Source: Pseudognaphalium luteoalbum (lineage: Eukaryota; Streptophyta; Magnoliopsida; Asterales; Asteraceae). From it: DNA of 64,000 nt. The position numbers and the translations under genes were made by a program. Under the pieces are notes generated by a model. That model was not told the origin of the DNA and ran no database searches. It saw only the letters and a list, made by a program, of their open reading frames with translations. The stretch spans positions 81,875,600 through 81,939,599 of the forward strand of contig OY730193.1 in NCBI GenBank assembly GCA_963422505.1, read 5' to 3'. The stretch's first letter is position 1; each line of letters opens with the position of its first letter. Below, in pieces: positions 12,338 to 23,665 of this stretch.

Positions 12338-13093
12338 ATGTCCAATCAGTGGAAGAGGCATGATAAAGTTAGTGATTTGTTTTACTTGAGGTAAAACAAA
12401 GCTCTCGACTTTTTCTACCTCTTGAGTTTTGGGTTGTTCGGGTTGGTCAAAGAGGTCCTTATCACTCAATGACGTGTACGTCATTATGTAGTGGAGAGAT
12501 AGTTTGTAGGGTGCTCTTGATGCAAAACCCACCTTGATTCCTAAAGCCTTTGGATGGATGATAATGTTGTACTCTGGGCATGGAGGTGGGACAATGTCCA
12601 TTAGTGTCTTCAATCTTGTAGCAACGTTATCATCAAATACCTGGGTGTTTGTCTCCTCTAAGGTACTAGTGAAGTATATTAGATCAGAAAATGAATCAAT
12701 CAAAGGGATTTTTGAAATACAGTCAACCACAGCTGGTTGTGGGACGTGTTCAACCATATCAGTCTGAATGAGCTCACTACTTAGAGTCGGTATGTATTCC
12801 TTCAGTCCATGTGAAGCTGAGTCTTCTATGTAAATCTCTAAATTCGGGCTTTCTATCTCGATCTCTTCGTGTACTTCGTCATCCTCGTTACTCCGGCCGG
12901 AAGTTTTGAGTTGTAGTGGTTCAGAAAGTTCTTCTAGAACAAACCCTCCATCGGTCTTTGACGTTGATAGGTCGGGAATAGGTGAATGTGAAGGATTAGA
13001 AGATGGGGTTGGTGTGGGAGTTGAAGGTATATTACAACCAAACTCATGAGAATGTAAGTCTGTGTCGGGTGTAATAGATATGGAGTGTGTGCA
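12338..13093 (-). pseudogene. Element C gag-like protein, C-terminal half (split by element D)
   Basis: This minus-strand frame continues the gag-like frame at 27636-28163, the two halves being separated by element D with its GTGCA duplication. It holds the Ser/Thr-rich and acidic part (FVLEELSEPLQLKTSGR, EDDEVHEEIEIESP), the PPPCPEYNI motif, a YIMTYTSLSDKDLFDQ segment and PQVKQ...LIGH. Each block has a counterpart in A and G. Element B interrupts it at 12337, removing the last conserved residues. The half itself is open. Confidence 0.75.
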
Positions 13094-15678
13094 TGACGCG
13101 CCACCAACCGTCACGCGTCGTCAAACACGACCGTATGGCAGCACGTCGGTGGAAGTTTTAAAATTTATATTTAGCTGGGGACCTAAGTTCTACTAGAGCT
13201 GTATAGCTGAAGTATAACCTAGGGTCGTTCAAAAGAGTTAACCATATTGTGAAATGACTTGTCGAGATGAATGTTCATGTTAGCGATGGTCTGAAAATAG
13301 TTTTGAGTGGGGGTTTTATACTTAGGTCCGTACTTAAAATTAAAACTAATTAAAACAGTAAATAACAAGCAGTAGGTTGAATCAGTATAGGGGGACTTGT
13401 GTTTGTTATGACTTCGTTAGCTTTTACGTGGGGTGATGCTGTATTAGGGTTTTATTTATTGAAAACATCTTTTAAGATTTGTATCTCGCGTTCACGTAGA
13501 TACCTTGTGGTGTAAACACTAGCACCCTACTGATCAGTATGTCACTGAGTGCTAGGCTGTCAGGTTTCTGATCAGATCGGATTGTCTTGAAACCCTCCTC
13601 ACCGTCTCTTGTTACGAGACAAGGTGACCCTCTGGATGGAGTGCAGGAATAGGGCGACAGTCCGCAATTTATCCACTGATCTTTCTTAACACAGACAGAG
13701 GTATTTAAACTAGGCAAGGCATTTAAGATTTAAGACAGGTGGTGACCGATTAAAATATACATTAATGGTTGTGGTTGAGTTCAGAGATATTCGGCTGTGA
13801 TAGAGTCTTTGACCCACAGGGTTTTCCAATGTTTATATGTGATTGTACTGCACAAGGAGTGTTTCCAATGTTATACTGTGTATTCGCCCATATTACGGTC
13901 TTTCCTGGATCACAGACTATGCTAGGATGTGACAGAGTATACAGCCTTCGACCTTTCCGTAGTTTCCACATGTTTGTACTCCACCAGAGGTGTTCCCAAC
14001 GCTAAACCGGATACTCAGTCGTATTAGGGCTTTAACTGGGCTACATACTTTACAGCCATCTGAACTCCATATATCTAAGCTTGTATTACAGTAAAACCAT
14101 TTATGATAGCTAAACAACCCGTTCACATTATAATCCCAAACCAATAAATCTCTTATTAATCCACAGTGTACTATACGATGGGTAGACAGTATTTCCGTTG
14201 CTTCAAAATCAGACCATGTTAATTTAAGACAACACAGATAGGTAGTGACCGTTTGACTAAGGTTCGCGACATCTTGACATAAAGGTTCTAACCACGTTTA
14301 TTGGAGGAAAGACGATAGTTTAGTTTAAAATGATAAATGTATAGTTAACAGTTCATCAGGTTTTCAATATTTAACAATTGGGATCATTATTCCACAACGG
14401 ATTGTGCCCCCGACTTTCATAGCTTCCACGTTCCGTATTACACACATTCGTGATGATTCCGACGCTATACAAATAAAATCCGTATAACATTACCTCTGTT
14501 GTTTCATAACGGTGTTATCCAAATGGTACTTAAATTAGCATCTCCTCAAATATTAATAAGCTAACTACATCATAACAAACACAATATCTAATCTACTCAC
14601 TAATCATGGCAATGTATCCTAAATCAAACATAATAATAGCAAGCACCATTATGAGAGATAAGTATAGGAATAACCGAAAGTAATGCGTAGATTGAATAGT
14701 AGCTGAAAGATTACACGGACAGAGCTCTGAAATATCCCGAATAATATTACAAAGGAGATCCTCCGAGGATTCAACTCTATTACAAAATCTACCCTACTAA
14801 TTCTCCTCTTACTCCTAAGAGTAGTGCTAGAGAGAGAATGCTAAACTACCTACTAATTCTCCTCTAACTCCTAAGAGTAGTGCTAGAGAGAGAATACAAA
14901 ACTAATCTAGGGAGAGACAGAAATGAGAGAAATGAGATGAGAGGTGTGTGGAATGGTGGAAATGAAGCCACTATTTATAGGAGAAGGGAGGTAGCCATGG
15001 TACAAGTCCTTAAGAACCAAATACAAGCATCAAAGCAGCATATGGGGCAAGCGGACCAAGGGGGTCAAACGGCACCCAACAAGAGGAAACCCCTCGTATA
15101 CGTCACCCTAAGGGCCGTATACGGCACCTAGGGTACCATATACGGTACCTAGGTGGGGGGAGGGGGGTTGGTGCTCCATTTGCTGTATACTGAGTCCCCG
15201 GTTGCTTGGTTCGTCCGTATCTTCTTCGTTCGGGCTCCGTTTTGCTTGATTCTTGCGTCGTTGGATTCGTTTTTCCATTATGCTTCTAATGACACTAAGT
15301 TTGCCAAATTTGGAGGTGGTTGACTTTTGCGTGTTCCGGATGACGATCAGCGAGCTTCCAGACTGCACATCTTTTCCGTCTTTCGTCCGTTCCTTCTGAT
15401 TCTTTCACCACCGATCTTGGATTTTCCTATGGAATTATAAAATATGAATTAAGATCCAATTCCATAAGTTATTTAAGAAGGGAATATTTAAGGTGACGTT
15501 ATTTGCCTCGTTTTGCGAGATAAACGAATGTTTTTGGTGATTTTAACAGCAACGCTCGTAATTAGACCACTTTGGTGATTTTAAGTAAATAATAGATGTT
15601 TTAAGATGTTTTTACCAAATATAAGTCTAATAAGTGTAGAATAATGTGCCTAAAAACATGATTTTTTAGTTCACATCA
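13094..15678 (-). repeat. Element D 3' LTR
   Basis: It is 2585 bp, TGACGCGCC...CACATCA on the plus strand. It aligns along its length with 25071-27630 with scattered substitutions and small indels. It carries a TATA box at 14972-14979 and GTATAC palindromes at about 15096-15150. Confidence 0.92.
14972..14979 (-). promoter_or_regulatory. TATA box, element D 3' LTR
   Basis: Minus-strand TATAAATA in the context CTCCTATAAATAG, as in elements A and B. GTATAC palindromes lie roughly 120-170 bp upstream and CT-rich leader sequence follows (about 14830-14925). Confidence 0.7.
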
Positions 15679-15692
15679 AGTATCCCACACTT
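15679..15692 (-). other. Polypurine tract of element D
   Basis: Minus-strand AAGTGTGGGATACT directly abuts the TGATGTGA start of the 3' LTR. It is preceded on the minus strand by TTGCTTGTGGACAAGCAA. Confidence 0.8.
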
Positions 15693-18390
15693 AGACGTTG
15701 CTTGTCCACAAGCAACACATCCATGCCTCGTGAAAAAGATATTTTTAAAAAAAATCTGTTTTAGGGGTGAGTCAGAACATTTCTAAAAGTTATCATTTTC
15801 TCATTATCGTATATTTGCTTTAAAAACATCAGGAAAGATATGATAATTATTTCAGAAACAAGAAATGATTTTCTTAAAGCATACTTCCAAATCTCGTGAT
15901 CTTGGAGTATACATAACCAGGCGATCTCACTAAAGTGGTCACTCAATTTAATCAAGAGTGTTTCGGGTTTCCTAACATTCTAAACAAATAAATCACTCAA
16001 TTAGCCTGTCATGCAGTACTCATCGTCATAAGCTTGATCGAGAATCGGATCTCCACCACTTAGGTGAGGACGATGCTAATTATCCCAAGACATTCAGGGG
16101 TTGTAATGGTTGCGAGGGTTAAGGGGTATGGATAGTGGAAATTTTTAGGTGTAAGGGTGTTGCTTATCTTAGGACTCCTAAGGTCACGGAAAACTTAATT
16201 TAGAAATGGATGAAAATAAAGTAGCTTTTGTCTTCGATCGGATCTTCTTCTTTTTAGGGCGATACTTTGAAGCACTAAGCTTTATTTTTTTTTCGGAACT
16301 ATTTTTTCTTTTCTTTTCTTTTTCTTTTATTTTTTTTTATTTTTTTTTTCTATTTTCTATTTTCTTTCAGAACTTCTTTGCCAGAGAATTTTCAAGGATT
16401 ATTAAATGTAGAAATCCTTCTTCCTATCTTTCTTCTTCGAGTCTTTTTATGGTGTCAATTTTTCACACCAAGGATACTTCTTTTCGGAGAACTCGAGGGA
16501 GTGGGACAATCCGAAGGGATGTTTCTAAAAAGTGTTTCTCATAACCTCAGAAATTCTAAGATAAGTTTTAGGGATATTTTGGAGAGTAGGGGTTTGAACA
16601 TGAGGGTTTTATGAAACGAAAAGGTTTAGGCTCAACAGTGTTTACTAAGCGGATCATCGATACTAAAAATGAGCATCGGAAAGGGTTTTGGGCTTGAAAG
16701 AAAAGGCTAAAAAGTGGGTTAAATCCTAAGGAATGTCAAGGTCATCTAATTTTATCTATACCATGTACGGTGCTCACCAATGTGGTCTCGAAGCGTATGT
16801 CAAGAGCATGTTCTAATTCAGATATACATGGATCAGCACACACAAGAAATGAACAATGTAGCATTAAAATTGAATTCTTTTAAGGCTCAAGTCCTCACTG
16901 CAAATGATTTGTATGTGCCTAGTCATGTCCTTATTAGATTATCATTTCTTGCTTAAGCAATTATTAACTTATTTTCCTTAGATTTTAAGATAACTTATTC
17001 TTATTTTGAAATAGACTTCTCTTAAAAACATTAAGACTTCAAAAATTATGAGTTAATCGGAGGATTAAACTCGTTTTTCTTTTGAAAATGTTTTTGAGTT
17101 TTGAAAAATTTTAGAGGAACATTTTTTGTGTTAACTATTTTTGAACTAAAATATTAAAAACAAACCAAGGTATTCTATATCTGTTATCCCACACTTAGAG
17201 GAACATTGTCCCTAATGTTCTCTTGAGTTGAGATTGTAAAATCCCACACTTAGAGTTTGAACATGTAAGAAAATGTTTCTCAAGTGTTTTGTTTGGGCTG
17301 GAATCCCACACTTAGTGATAAGTTTAGGATAGAGTATAGACTACTTTTATTATCACACTAATGAAACAAATAAATATGAATCATGGTAAAACAGATAAAA
17401 GAGGAAAGGATCAAATACTCCCAAGATAGTAAGTTGCGTAGGAGCTGAGTTTCTGAATTTGTAGAAGGAGATGTGGCCAAGATCTTCTTCTAAGCTTTTC
17501 ATGAGAATTAGCTCGGTTCCAAGCGACTTGCTTATTTTTATCTCAACATCTCAATTTCATTCTCATGAAGAGATCCTTAAGTGTGAACACGTTGGATGAA
17601 CCCTTTCTACAAACTCGGTTTTGTTTTTGCAAATGAAAAGAAATCACTATCTCAGATTTTGAAAGATGTTTTCTAATACAAATCAATTTTATAAATCATG
17701 TGTTTTTAAACGAGTCGAGCATAATGCATAAAAGTAGTATGCAAGTACCTCAAATGCTCGAAACACAAGATTTGTTTTTCATTAAAAATGATTTTCCTTT
17801 TTATCTGAGAACAGGGGTTTATTTGCAAAACGAGTTGTATTTAGAAGATGTTTTTTATATAACAGTTGGGTTTATCCAAGGGTGAAGGATAGTCGGAGAT
17901 CTTCTTCATTTCTCGGATTCTCTTTCTTTCTACTTTTATTCCATGGGTTGCCTCCCAAGAAGCGCTACTTTTAAAGTCGAGAGCCTGACTTTATTCCACG
18001 GGTTGCCTCCCGAGAAATGCTACTTTTAAAGTCGAGAGCCTGACTTTGCCTTCCTTTATTCTAGTTGGTGCTGGAACCTCCAGGGTCGGAAGTGCTAAGA
18101 AGTGGAACCCTGAGATTGCGTGGATAGATCCTCAAAAAGTGGCGAGAGATGATGTTGACGATGTTTGGATACTCTGATGAAAAGATAGGAAAACTATCAA
18201 GATGCTGCTCAGTGACCCTTTATATGTGCAGAAGGTTCCAAGTGATGTCTCTAATTATCTTGGAGATAGCTCCACAGGAATCAACCATAGAGAATCCATC
18301 AGCTTCAATCATTTCTCTCTAAGGGTGCTATTGTCTAAGTGAGTCCATGAATCCGAGAAACTGGAGGTGCAGAGTGTCGTGATCTGCTAT
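15693..18390 (-). other. Element D 3' internal region, apparently non-coding
   Basis: No convincing frame. PPT-like TAAGTGTGGGA copies occur at 17187-17197, 17242-17252 and 17304-17314. The stretch 15693-17350 is homologous to element A 870-2470. A T-rich tract lies around 16285-16370. Two tandem copies of a block of about 55 bp, each beginning gggttgcctcccRAgaa, start at 17945 and 18000; single copies occur in A and G. Positions 18060-18390 could be decayed coding sequence continuing past D1, but I cannot identify it. Confidence 0.6.
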
Positions 18391-18395
18391 GCTGG

Positions 18396-21019
18396 TGTAA
18401 CACCCCCAAATTTACTGTTTAGCGGAAGCATACATTGGGTGTTACTAATCAATATCACAAGCACAAAAGATATAATGAACGACCACTATATGCGTCGTTT
18501 TACATTCATATTGATAAAACAAAAGTTTACATCAAAATATTGTTTACATTAGCTCCGCTTGAAAATAAGAGATTTAAGTACATAATTAATCTATACAAAA
18601 TATAATAATGCAGCTAAAATCTCTGTTTGTTTGCATGCTGACTCGAGCTAATAGATCTTGATTGAGCAGTCCAACCTACTGCTGGTCACCTGTGATACAT
18701 GCTAAAATGGGTCAGCGAAACGCTGGTGAGCTCACAGGTTTGTATGTCAACACATATTTGTATGAACCGCAAGATTTTATAATTGAATTTATAAAGCAAT
18801 TAAGCAAAATAAAAGTTATACAGCCATGAGCACATAGTCTGAGCTTAACTTGAGTGTCAGGTCCAATTAAGGAAACCCAACTTGAATGCCTCCTACGAGT
18901 GCCTAATCCACACTCGTCTTCCCAAATGCTAATACGTCCATTTGACCAGTTAGTGCGTGCTAACCCGGACGAGGATTGTCAATCCTATATGATATCATAT
19001 ACTAACATTCACGCTACAGATGTATTACCAGACTATACTATGGAGGGCTTTATTGATTAGTTGAAAACAACTCATGTAGTATTTGATGGAATTGTACTTG
19101 CGTTCTACTTGTAAAACAAAACGAGCAATAATATCACACCCCTTAATGAAAAACAGTAAAATAGGGGCTATGAGACTCACCTGAGCCTTGAGCGATTTAA
19201 TTAATAAACTTGAATTGATTAGCGGTGGATTGATGTCCGAAGACTTGTAACCTGAGAGTGTCCAAGACACACAATGGTTATAACATGAGTAGGCATCTCG
19301 AAAGACTGCCCTTGTAATTGTTCGTCCAACTTAGAATGTCCAAATTACCGCGATTTGGTTGTTTGTTTAAGTCTTTGAAAATGTGTACGGCCCGTTGGTG
19401 CTTGTTTGTAACAATAATCTCACATTATTATTTTGATGGTTTTGAAGTGTTATACCTAAAACTAAGTTCCATTGTGTTTTAGAAGTTGTATCGCATTCGT
19501 GTTTGATGTTATACAATTTAACTCTTTGTGTGAAAGTTTAGATGTAACACTGTTACTCGTGACCCTAGGGTGAGGGCGAAGCCCGTTAATGACGGGGGTC
19601 CGGGGGCAGCGCCCCTGGTAGCGGGGTCCAAGGGGCGGAAGCCCCTGGCGGGGTCCAAGGGGCAGAGCCCCTTGCTGGGGTCGAGCTGACTTGAATTTGG
19701 TGAAATCGGGTGAAAAACGCTTTGGTGAAAAACGCTGGGGTCGAGCTGACTTGAATTTAGTAAAATTTTTATTTCTACTAAATTGCTTTGGTGAAAAACG
19801 CACCTGGACTTGAATTTGGGCGAAATCGGGTGATAAAATTTTAGGTCTCGACACTTAGTAAAATCTGTGTTTTCTTGGTTCTGTTTCATGTGACACAAGG
19901 TCAGATATGCGACACAAGAGCTTTGCGACACAAGGGTTGTGTCGCATAAGCTTTCGGTGCTAAATCAATAGCGACATAAGGGTTGTGTCGTATAGGGTAT
20001 ACGACACAAGGTGCGACATAATCGTTGTGTCGCAAAATCTACGACACAAGGGTTGATGCGACATAAAATGCGACGTCAATGGGTTTATGCGACACAACCT
20101 TGCGACACAAGGCTTGTGTCGCAAAGATGAACACCAGCCCAGAAACAGCGCCTGTCGTGTTTTTCCGACCCAAATCACAAATCTAGCTCATTTTTAGGCT
20201 GCAAAATTGTGTTTTCTTCGTACATTTGGACAATACTAAGTTGTGTAAACATTATAACACCGAAATAATACACCAAAATGAGTAGATCTAATTATTTAGA
20301 GAATTTCTTACAATTTCAAATCGAAGCTAGAGGAGGCCGAAAATGATGATGATGCTTTTGTAAATCTTGTTCCTCGCTTGATGGTAATTCCGAAAATACA
20401 ACTTTTGTTGGTTGGTTTACAAATCCGAAAATTGATGAAATCTTGGGAGAGAATTTAGGAAGTGTGTGTGTTTTGTTGAAATGGAAATGGAAGAAAGAGG
20501 GAAAGAGAGGTGGGGTGTAGGTGAAAGCCTCACCTTTTTCAGTCCCCGCAATCGCGCTCCGTGCGGTGTTCGTTCTCCCGTTCGTTTAAATATACGTTTT
20601 AAATTACGAATAATTACCCAATATTTTTTTTGAAGTATTTTACCAAATACTTAATGGTTGCGTTATAAACTATAACTTTAACTTGTTCCGATTTGTTTGC
20701 GCGTTTAATAATCAAATCGTGTAATCCTTGTTTGTACGATACAAATTTGAATTGAAATATTATCTAAATAATATTTTGGATATAGTTGTGTTATTAAATA
20801 ATATTATATTATTTAATAAAATAGTTTACCAACGTCCGTATTAATTAAACCGAATTGCATTCGATTTGAAACTCGTACGATTTAATCAAATCGCATACTT
20901 GTATATATATACTCATCAATATATATGTTGATACATTAATTAGCCTAACACATAACTAATTACATGTATTAAAACTTAATTAGGCACTAACTACTAGTCC
21001 TAATTTAACGGGTGTCACA
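18396..21019 (-). mobile_element. D1: solo LTR of an F-type chromovirus inserted in element D
   Basis: It is 2624 bp, TGTAACACCC...GGGTGTCACA on the plus strand, flanked by a perfect GCTGG duplication (18391-18395 and 21020-21024). No PBS, PPT or coding sequence lies inside, so it is a solo LTR left by LTR-LTR recombination. Its minus strand starts TGTGACACCCGTTAAATTAGG and ends CTTCCGCTAAACAG...GGTGTTACA, matching both ends of the element F LTR. It carries the same GCGACACAA hairpin array and G-rich block as F. Confidence 0.92.
19555..20135 (-). repeat. G-rich block and GCGACAYAA hairpin array in D1
   Basis: Positions 19555-19685 contain clustered GGGGTCC and GGGGCAGMGCCCC units with many runs of three or more G. 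Positions 19905-20130 contain repeated GCGACAYAA...TTGTGTCGC inverted repeats, for example 20101-20126. Equivalent pairs occur in element F (41150-41450, 52770-53110) and element H (61398-61473 and 62566-62950). Confidence 0.75.
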
Positions 21020-21061
21020 GCTGGCGTTTCCTCTTATTTCTCGAATAGAATCATGAATATC

Positions 21062-23518
21062 CTAGAGGAGCCTGGTTTGATAGTCGGTGAACGTGAGATT
21101 TGAGTTCTTGAAAGTGTTGCAGACTATATCATATATCTCACGCAAACCATAGTGGAATATTTTCCTATGCTCATCCGGATTATCCTCAGCAAAGATTTCT
21201 TGGATTCGATCTGTGAGGAAGGTCACGATGTTAACCATCAAACCACTTTCATGAATTGAGAAGGGGATGTCACGCGTCCTTTCGTCAAAACTCACATACT
21301 CGAGATCTTCGGCAATTTTGTGAGCATGGTACTCAATAGTGCAGTCAATGTAAAACCTGTGAGGAGAAGTTTCGTCGATGTGGTCATTCCTAGCCATAGA
21401 CTCAAGTATGCCCCAAAGATTATTCATCAGTCGAATATCAGCATTTGCATCAAGGTTCCCAGTAGCACGGTACATATTCTTGCGATATAAGTGAAGAAAC
21501 TCACTTTGCTCCGCGGAATATGGGAACGTAGATCTGATCAGGGTGTCGTAGATCTTCCTATAGATGCGCTTTTGTTCTTCAAAGAACTCCAGCTCTTCAG
21601 ATGTAGGCCCAGTGTTTTGTTGTAGCAGCTGAGCAGCGAGATCTTCGGCGAAGGCATTGAGACGATTGTGGAAGAATCTATAATCTTGGGAATTCTCGGC
21701 TTGGTTGACTTCAGACTCGGCTATGATTTCCTCAATCAAGGCTTGTTGTCGTGGAGTGTACTCATTGGTCGAGTTAAGGATAATGCTAGTCATAGTGGGT
21801 ATGTCATTCTCGAACTCTTCGATAGCACTTATCATTTCCTCGTGGTTGGTAATGATCGGTATATCTAGAGAAGGTGGGTTAGCAGGAGGTGTAGGGAGAT
21901 GGATAGACCGGATATCTACTGGTATGTCACTGTAGATGACATCATCCTCGTCATTCTCAATCAGTGGAGAATCCCTAGCCTGGGAATCAGGGAACTCAAC
22001 ATGATCAGATGGTGGCTGGGTGTCATCAGTGATTTGAGATATCAGTTGTGAAGAATGCATTTCAATATCTCTCCCCTCCTGAGAGTCAACATCTCGGCTG
22101 GATTCAGAGGTACCTCCAAATTCGAATAGGGTTCGAGGTGCGGATGCGTTGAAGGTAGGTTCCTTTGAATACAACTCCGGTAACCGGGAAGCTTTGTAAG
22201 CTGAGATCTTCATCATGAGTTTGTCTCTAAGCTCTGGGTGTTGCTTTGATAATGCAATGGTTTTCTCGATATTTAGCAGAGCGTCGAGTCGTGGTGAGAT
22301 AAAAGGCTTAGAGGGGTCTATAGCTGAGGCTATAAGCTTCTCCATAGTCATACTGAATCCTGCATCGTGTGGTTCATCGGTAAGTGGGTCGTCCTCTGAT
22401 TCGTCATCTGACATGGGAATAATGTTCTCGATCTGCATGATTTCTTGTGTTGGATAGGTGAAATCGGGTAAGCTGTGATGCGGTGGAGTGGATTGGTATA
22501 AGTCTTCTTCTTCAGGGTCTTCTTCCATTTCTTCTTTGGATTCCTCCATTTCTTCTTCTTGTTCAGTTTCTTCTTCCTCCATTTCTTCCGGTTCTGACTC
22601 ATCTGGTTCTGAATTTCCCATCTCTTCTTCTGACTTTGACTCTTCTGTTGATGAGATAAGGCAAATGTGCTCATCAGGCATGTAGGTGTCTGATGATTTT
22701 GAATCAGAAGTGTCATCGTCCAAAGTGATCCTGCCCATAGAGATGGCATATATTCCTGCATGCTCAGTCAGAAGCTCATCAGCCTGGTTGATCTTGTATG
22801 CAATAGTTTGTCCATGTGCTCTGAGGTTGATAGTCTGCGAGTAAACATCAATAATAGCACGAGCAGTATTCATTAAAGCCCTTCCTAGGATAATGGGGAT
22901 ATTGATGTCTTCCTCAATATCCATCACTACGAAGTCAGTTGGGAAATAAAACCTATCCACTTTTACCATGACGTTTTCAGCTATGCCTCTAGGATATCGG
23001 ATAGTTTGATCGGCAAGCTGGACGCTCATTCCAGTGGGTTGCAGTGGTCCTAATTCAAGTCTGGAGTAGAGTGAGTAGGGCATGAGGTTGATGCTCGCTC
23101 CGAGATCGGACAAGGAACGAATCATGCCAGAGTGATAGATAGAGAAGGGCAGGGTGAATTGGCCCGTGTCTCCTAGTTTTTCCGGAAGGAAATTCTGAAT
23201 GACGGCGGAGCATTCAGCGTTAAGAGAGATTTTAGGTACTTCGGGTACCTTTTCCTTAGTAACCAGCATGCGTCGAATGTATTTGGAGCCGGAAAGGATT
23301 CTAGACACGGTGTCTAAGAATTTTCCGTCGAGTTTGAAAGATTTAGCGTTAAATCTTTTTCCGATACGATGAGGGTAGGGGACTCGAACTTCCTGAGTAG
23401 GGGTAGGTACGGGTTTGGTCTCAACTGTCGGCGGGACAGGAGTAGGGTTCTTCACCGGAGAAGAAGCTTCAGAATGGCTCGATGCCTTCTGGTTATCCGT
23501 GGAGTTCAGAGTCTTCAC
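21062..23518 (-). CDS. Element D protease with long acidic and unknown C-terminal domain (818 aa, intact)
   Basis: The frame is open from 23665 to 21062; 23518 is only its first Met, so the protein is probably the 3' part of a Gag-Pro polyprotein. Residues 1-60 are a Pro/Thr-rich linker. Residues 100-245 are a retroviral-type aspartic protease of the Athila/Tat kind: DLGASINLMP at 138-147 (DLGA in place of DTGA), QLADQTIRYPRGIAENV, and IILGR at 209-213. Residues 285-340 are extremely Glu-rich. Residues 385-818 are a mostly helical-looking region I do not recognise, including FYIDCTIEYHAHKIAEDLEY and a C-terminal FTDYQTRLL. RT, RNase H and integrase motifs are absent. The frame ends 43 bp before D1. 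The absence of stops over 2.4 kb contrasts with the broken gag just upstream. Confidence 0.8.
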   Translation of the reverse strand: MKTLNSTDNQKASSHSEASSPVKNPTPVPPTVETKPVPTPTQEVRVPYPHRIGKRFNAKSFKLDGKFLDTVSRILSGSKYIRRMLVTKEKVPEVPKISLNAECSAVIQNFLPEKLGDTGQFTLPFSIYHSGMIRSLSDLGASINLMPYSLYSRLELGPLQPTGMSVQLADQTIRYPRGIAENVMVKVDRFYFPTDFVVMDIEEDINIPIILGRALMNTARAIIDVYSQTINLRAHGQTIAYKINQADELLTEHAGIYAISMGRITLDDDTSDSKSSDTYMPDEHICLISSTEESKSEEEMGNSEPDESEPEEMEEEETEQEEEMEESKEEMEEDPEEEDLYQSTPPHHSLPDFTYPTQEIMQIENIIPMSDDESEDDPLTDEPHDAGFSMTMEKLIASAIDPSKPFISPRLDALLNIEKTIALSKQHPELRDKLMMKISAYKASRLPELYSKEPTFNASAPRTLFEFGGTSESSRDVDSQEGRDIEMHSSQLISQITDDTQPPSDHVEFPDSQARDSPLIENDEDDVIYSDIPVDIRSIHLPTPPANPPSLDIPIITNHEEMISAIEEFENDIPTMTSIILNSTNEYTPRQQALIEEIIAESEVNQAENSQDYRFFHNRLNAFAEDLAAQLLQQNTGPTSEELEFFEEQKRIYRKIYDTLIRSTFPYSAEQSEFLHLYRKNMYRATGNLDANADIRLMNNLWGILESMARNDHIDETSPHRFYIDCTIEYHAHKIAEDLEYVSFDERTRDIPFSIHESGLMVNIVTFLTDRIQEIFAEDNPDEHRKIFHYGLREIYDIVCNTFKNSNLTFTDYQTRLL

Positions 23519-23665
23519 CTCCTCAACGTGGGGGTTATGAACAGTGTCGCTCGGTAGCGATCCTTGGGGACGAGTGTCAAGACGGTGGGCTAACTGACAA
23601 ATCTGATTCTCGAGGCTCTTAAGAACTGAGAGTTGGTTTCGAAGGAATAGGTCGGTTTGATCTTG

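Noticed and set aside
16206..16614. 112- and 78-codon plus-strand frames rich in Phe
   Set aside because: Driven by a T-rich tract on the non-coding strand of element D; no conservation as a frame in element A.
18396..21019. D1 considered as a DNA transposon because of its inverted TGTAACACCC/GGGTGTCACA ends
   Set aside because: The 5-bp duplication and end-to-end match to the element F LTR show it is a solo LTR.
22215..22761. Ser-rich and Lys-rich frames overlapping the element D protease gene
   Set aside because: Antisense or shifted shadows of the Glu-rich stretch of the 818-codon frame.
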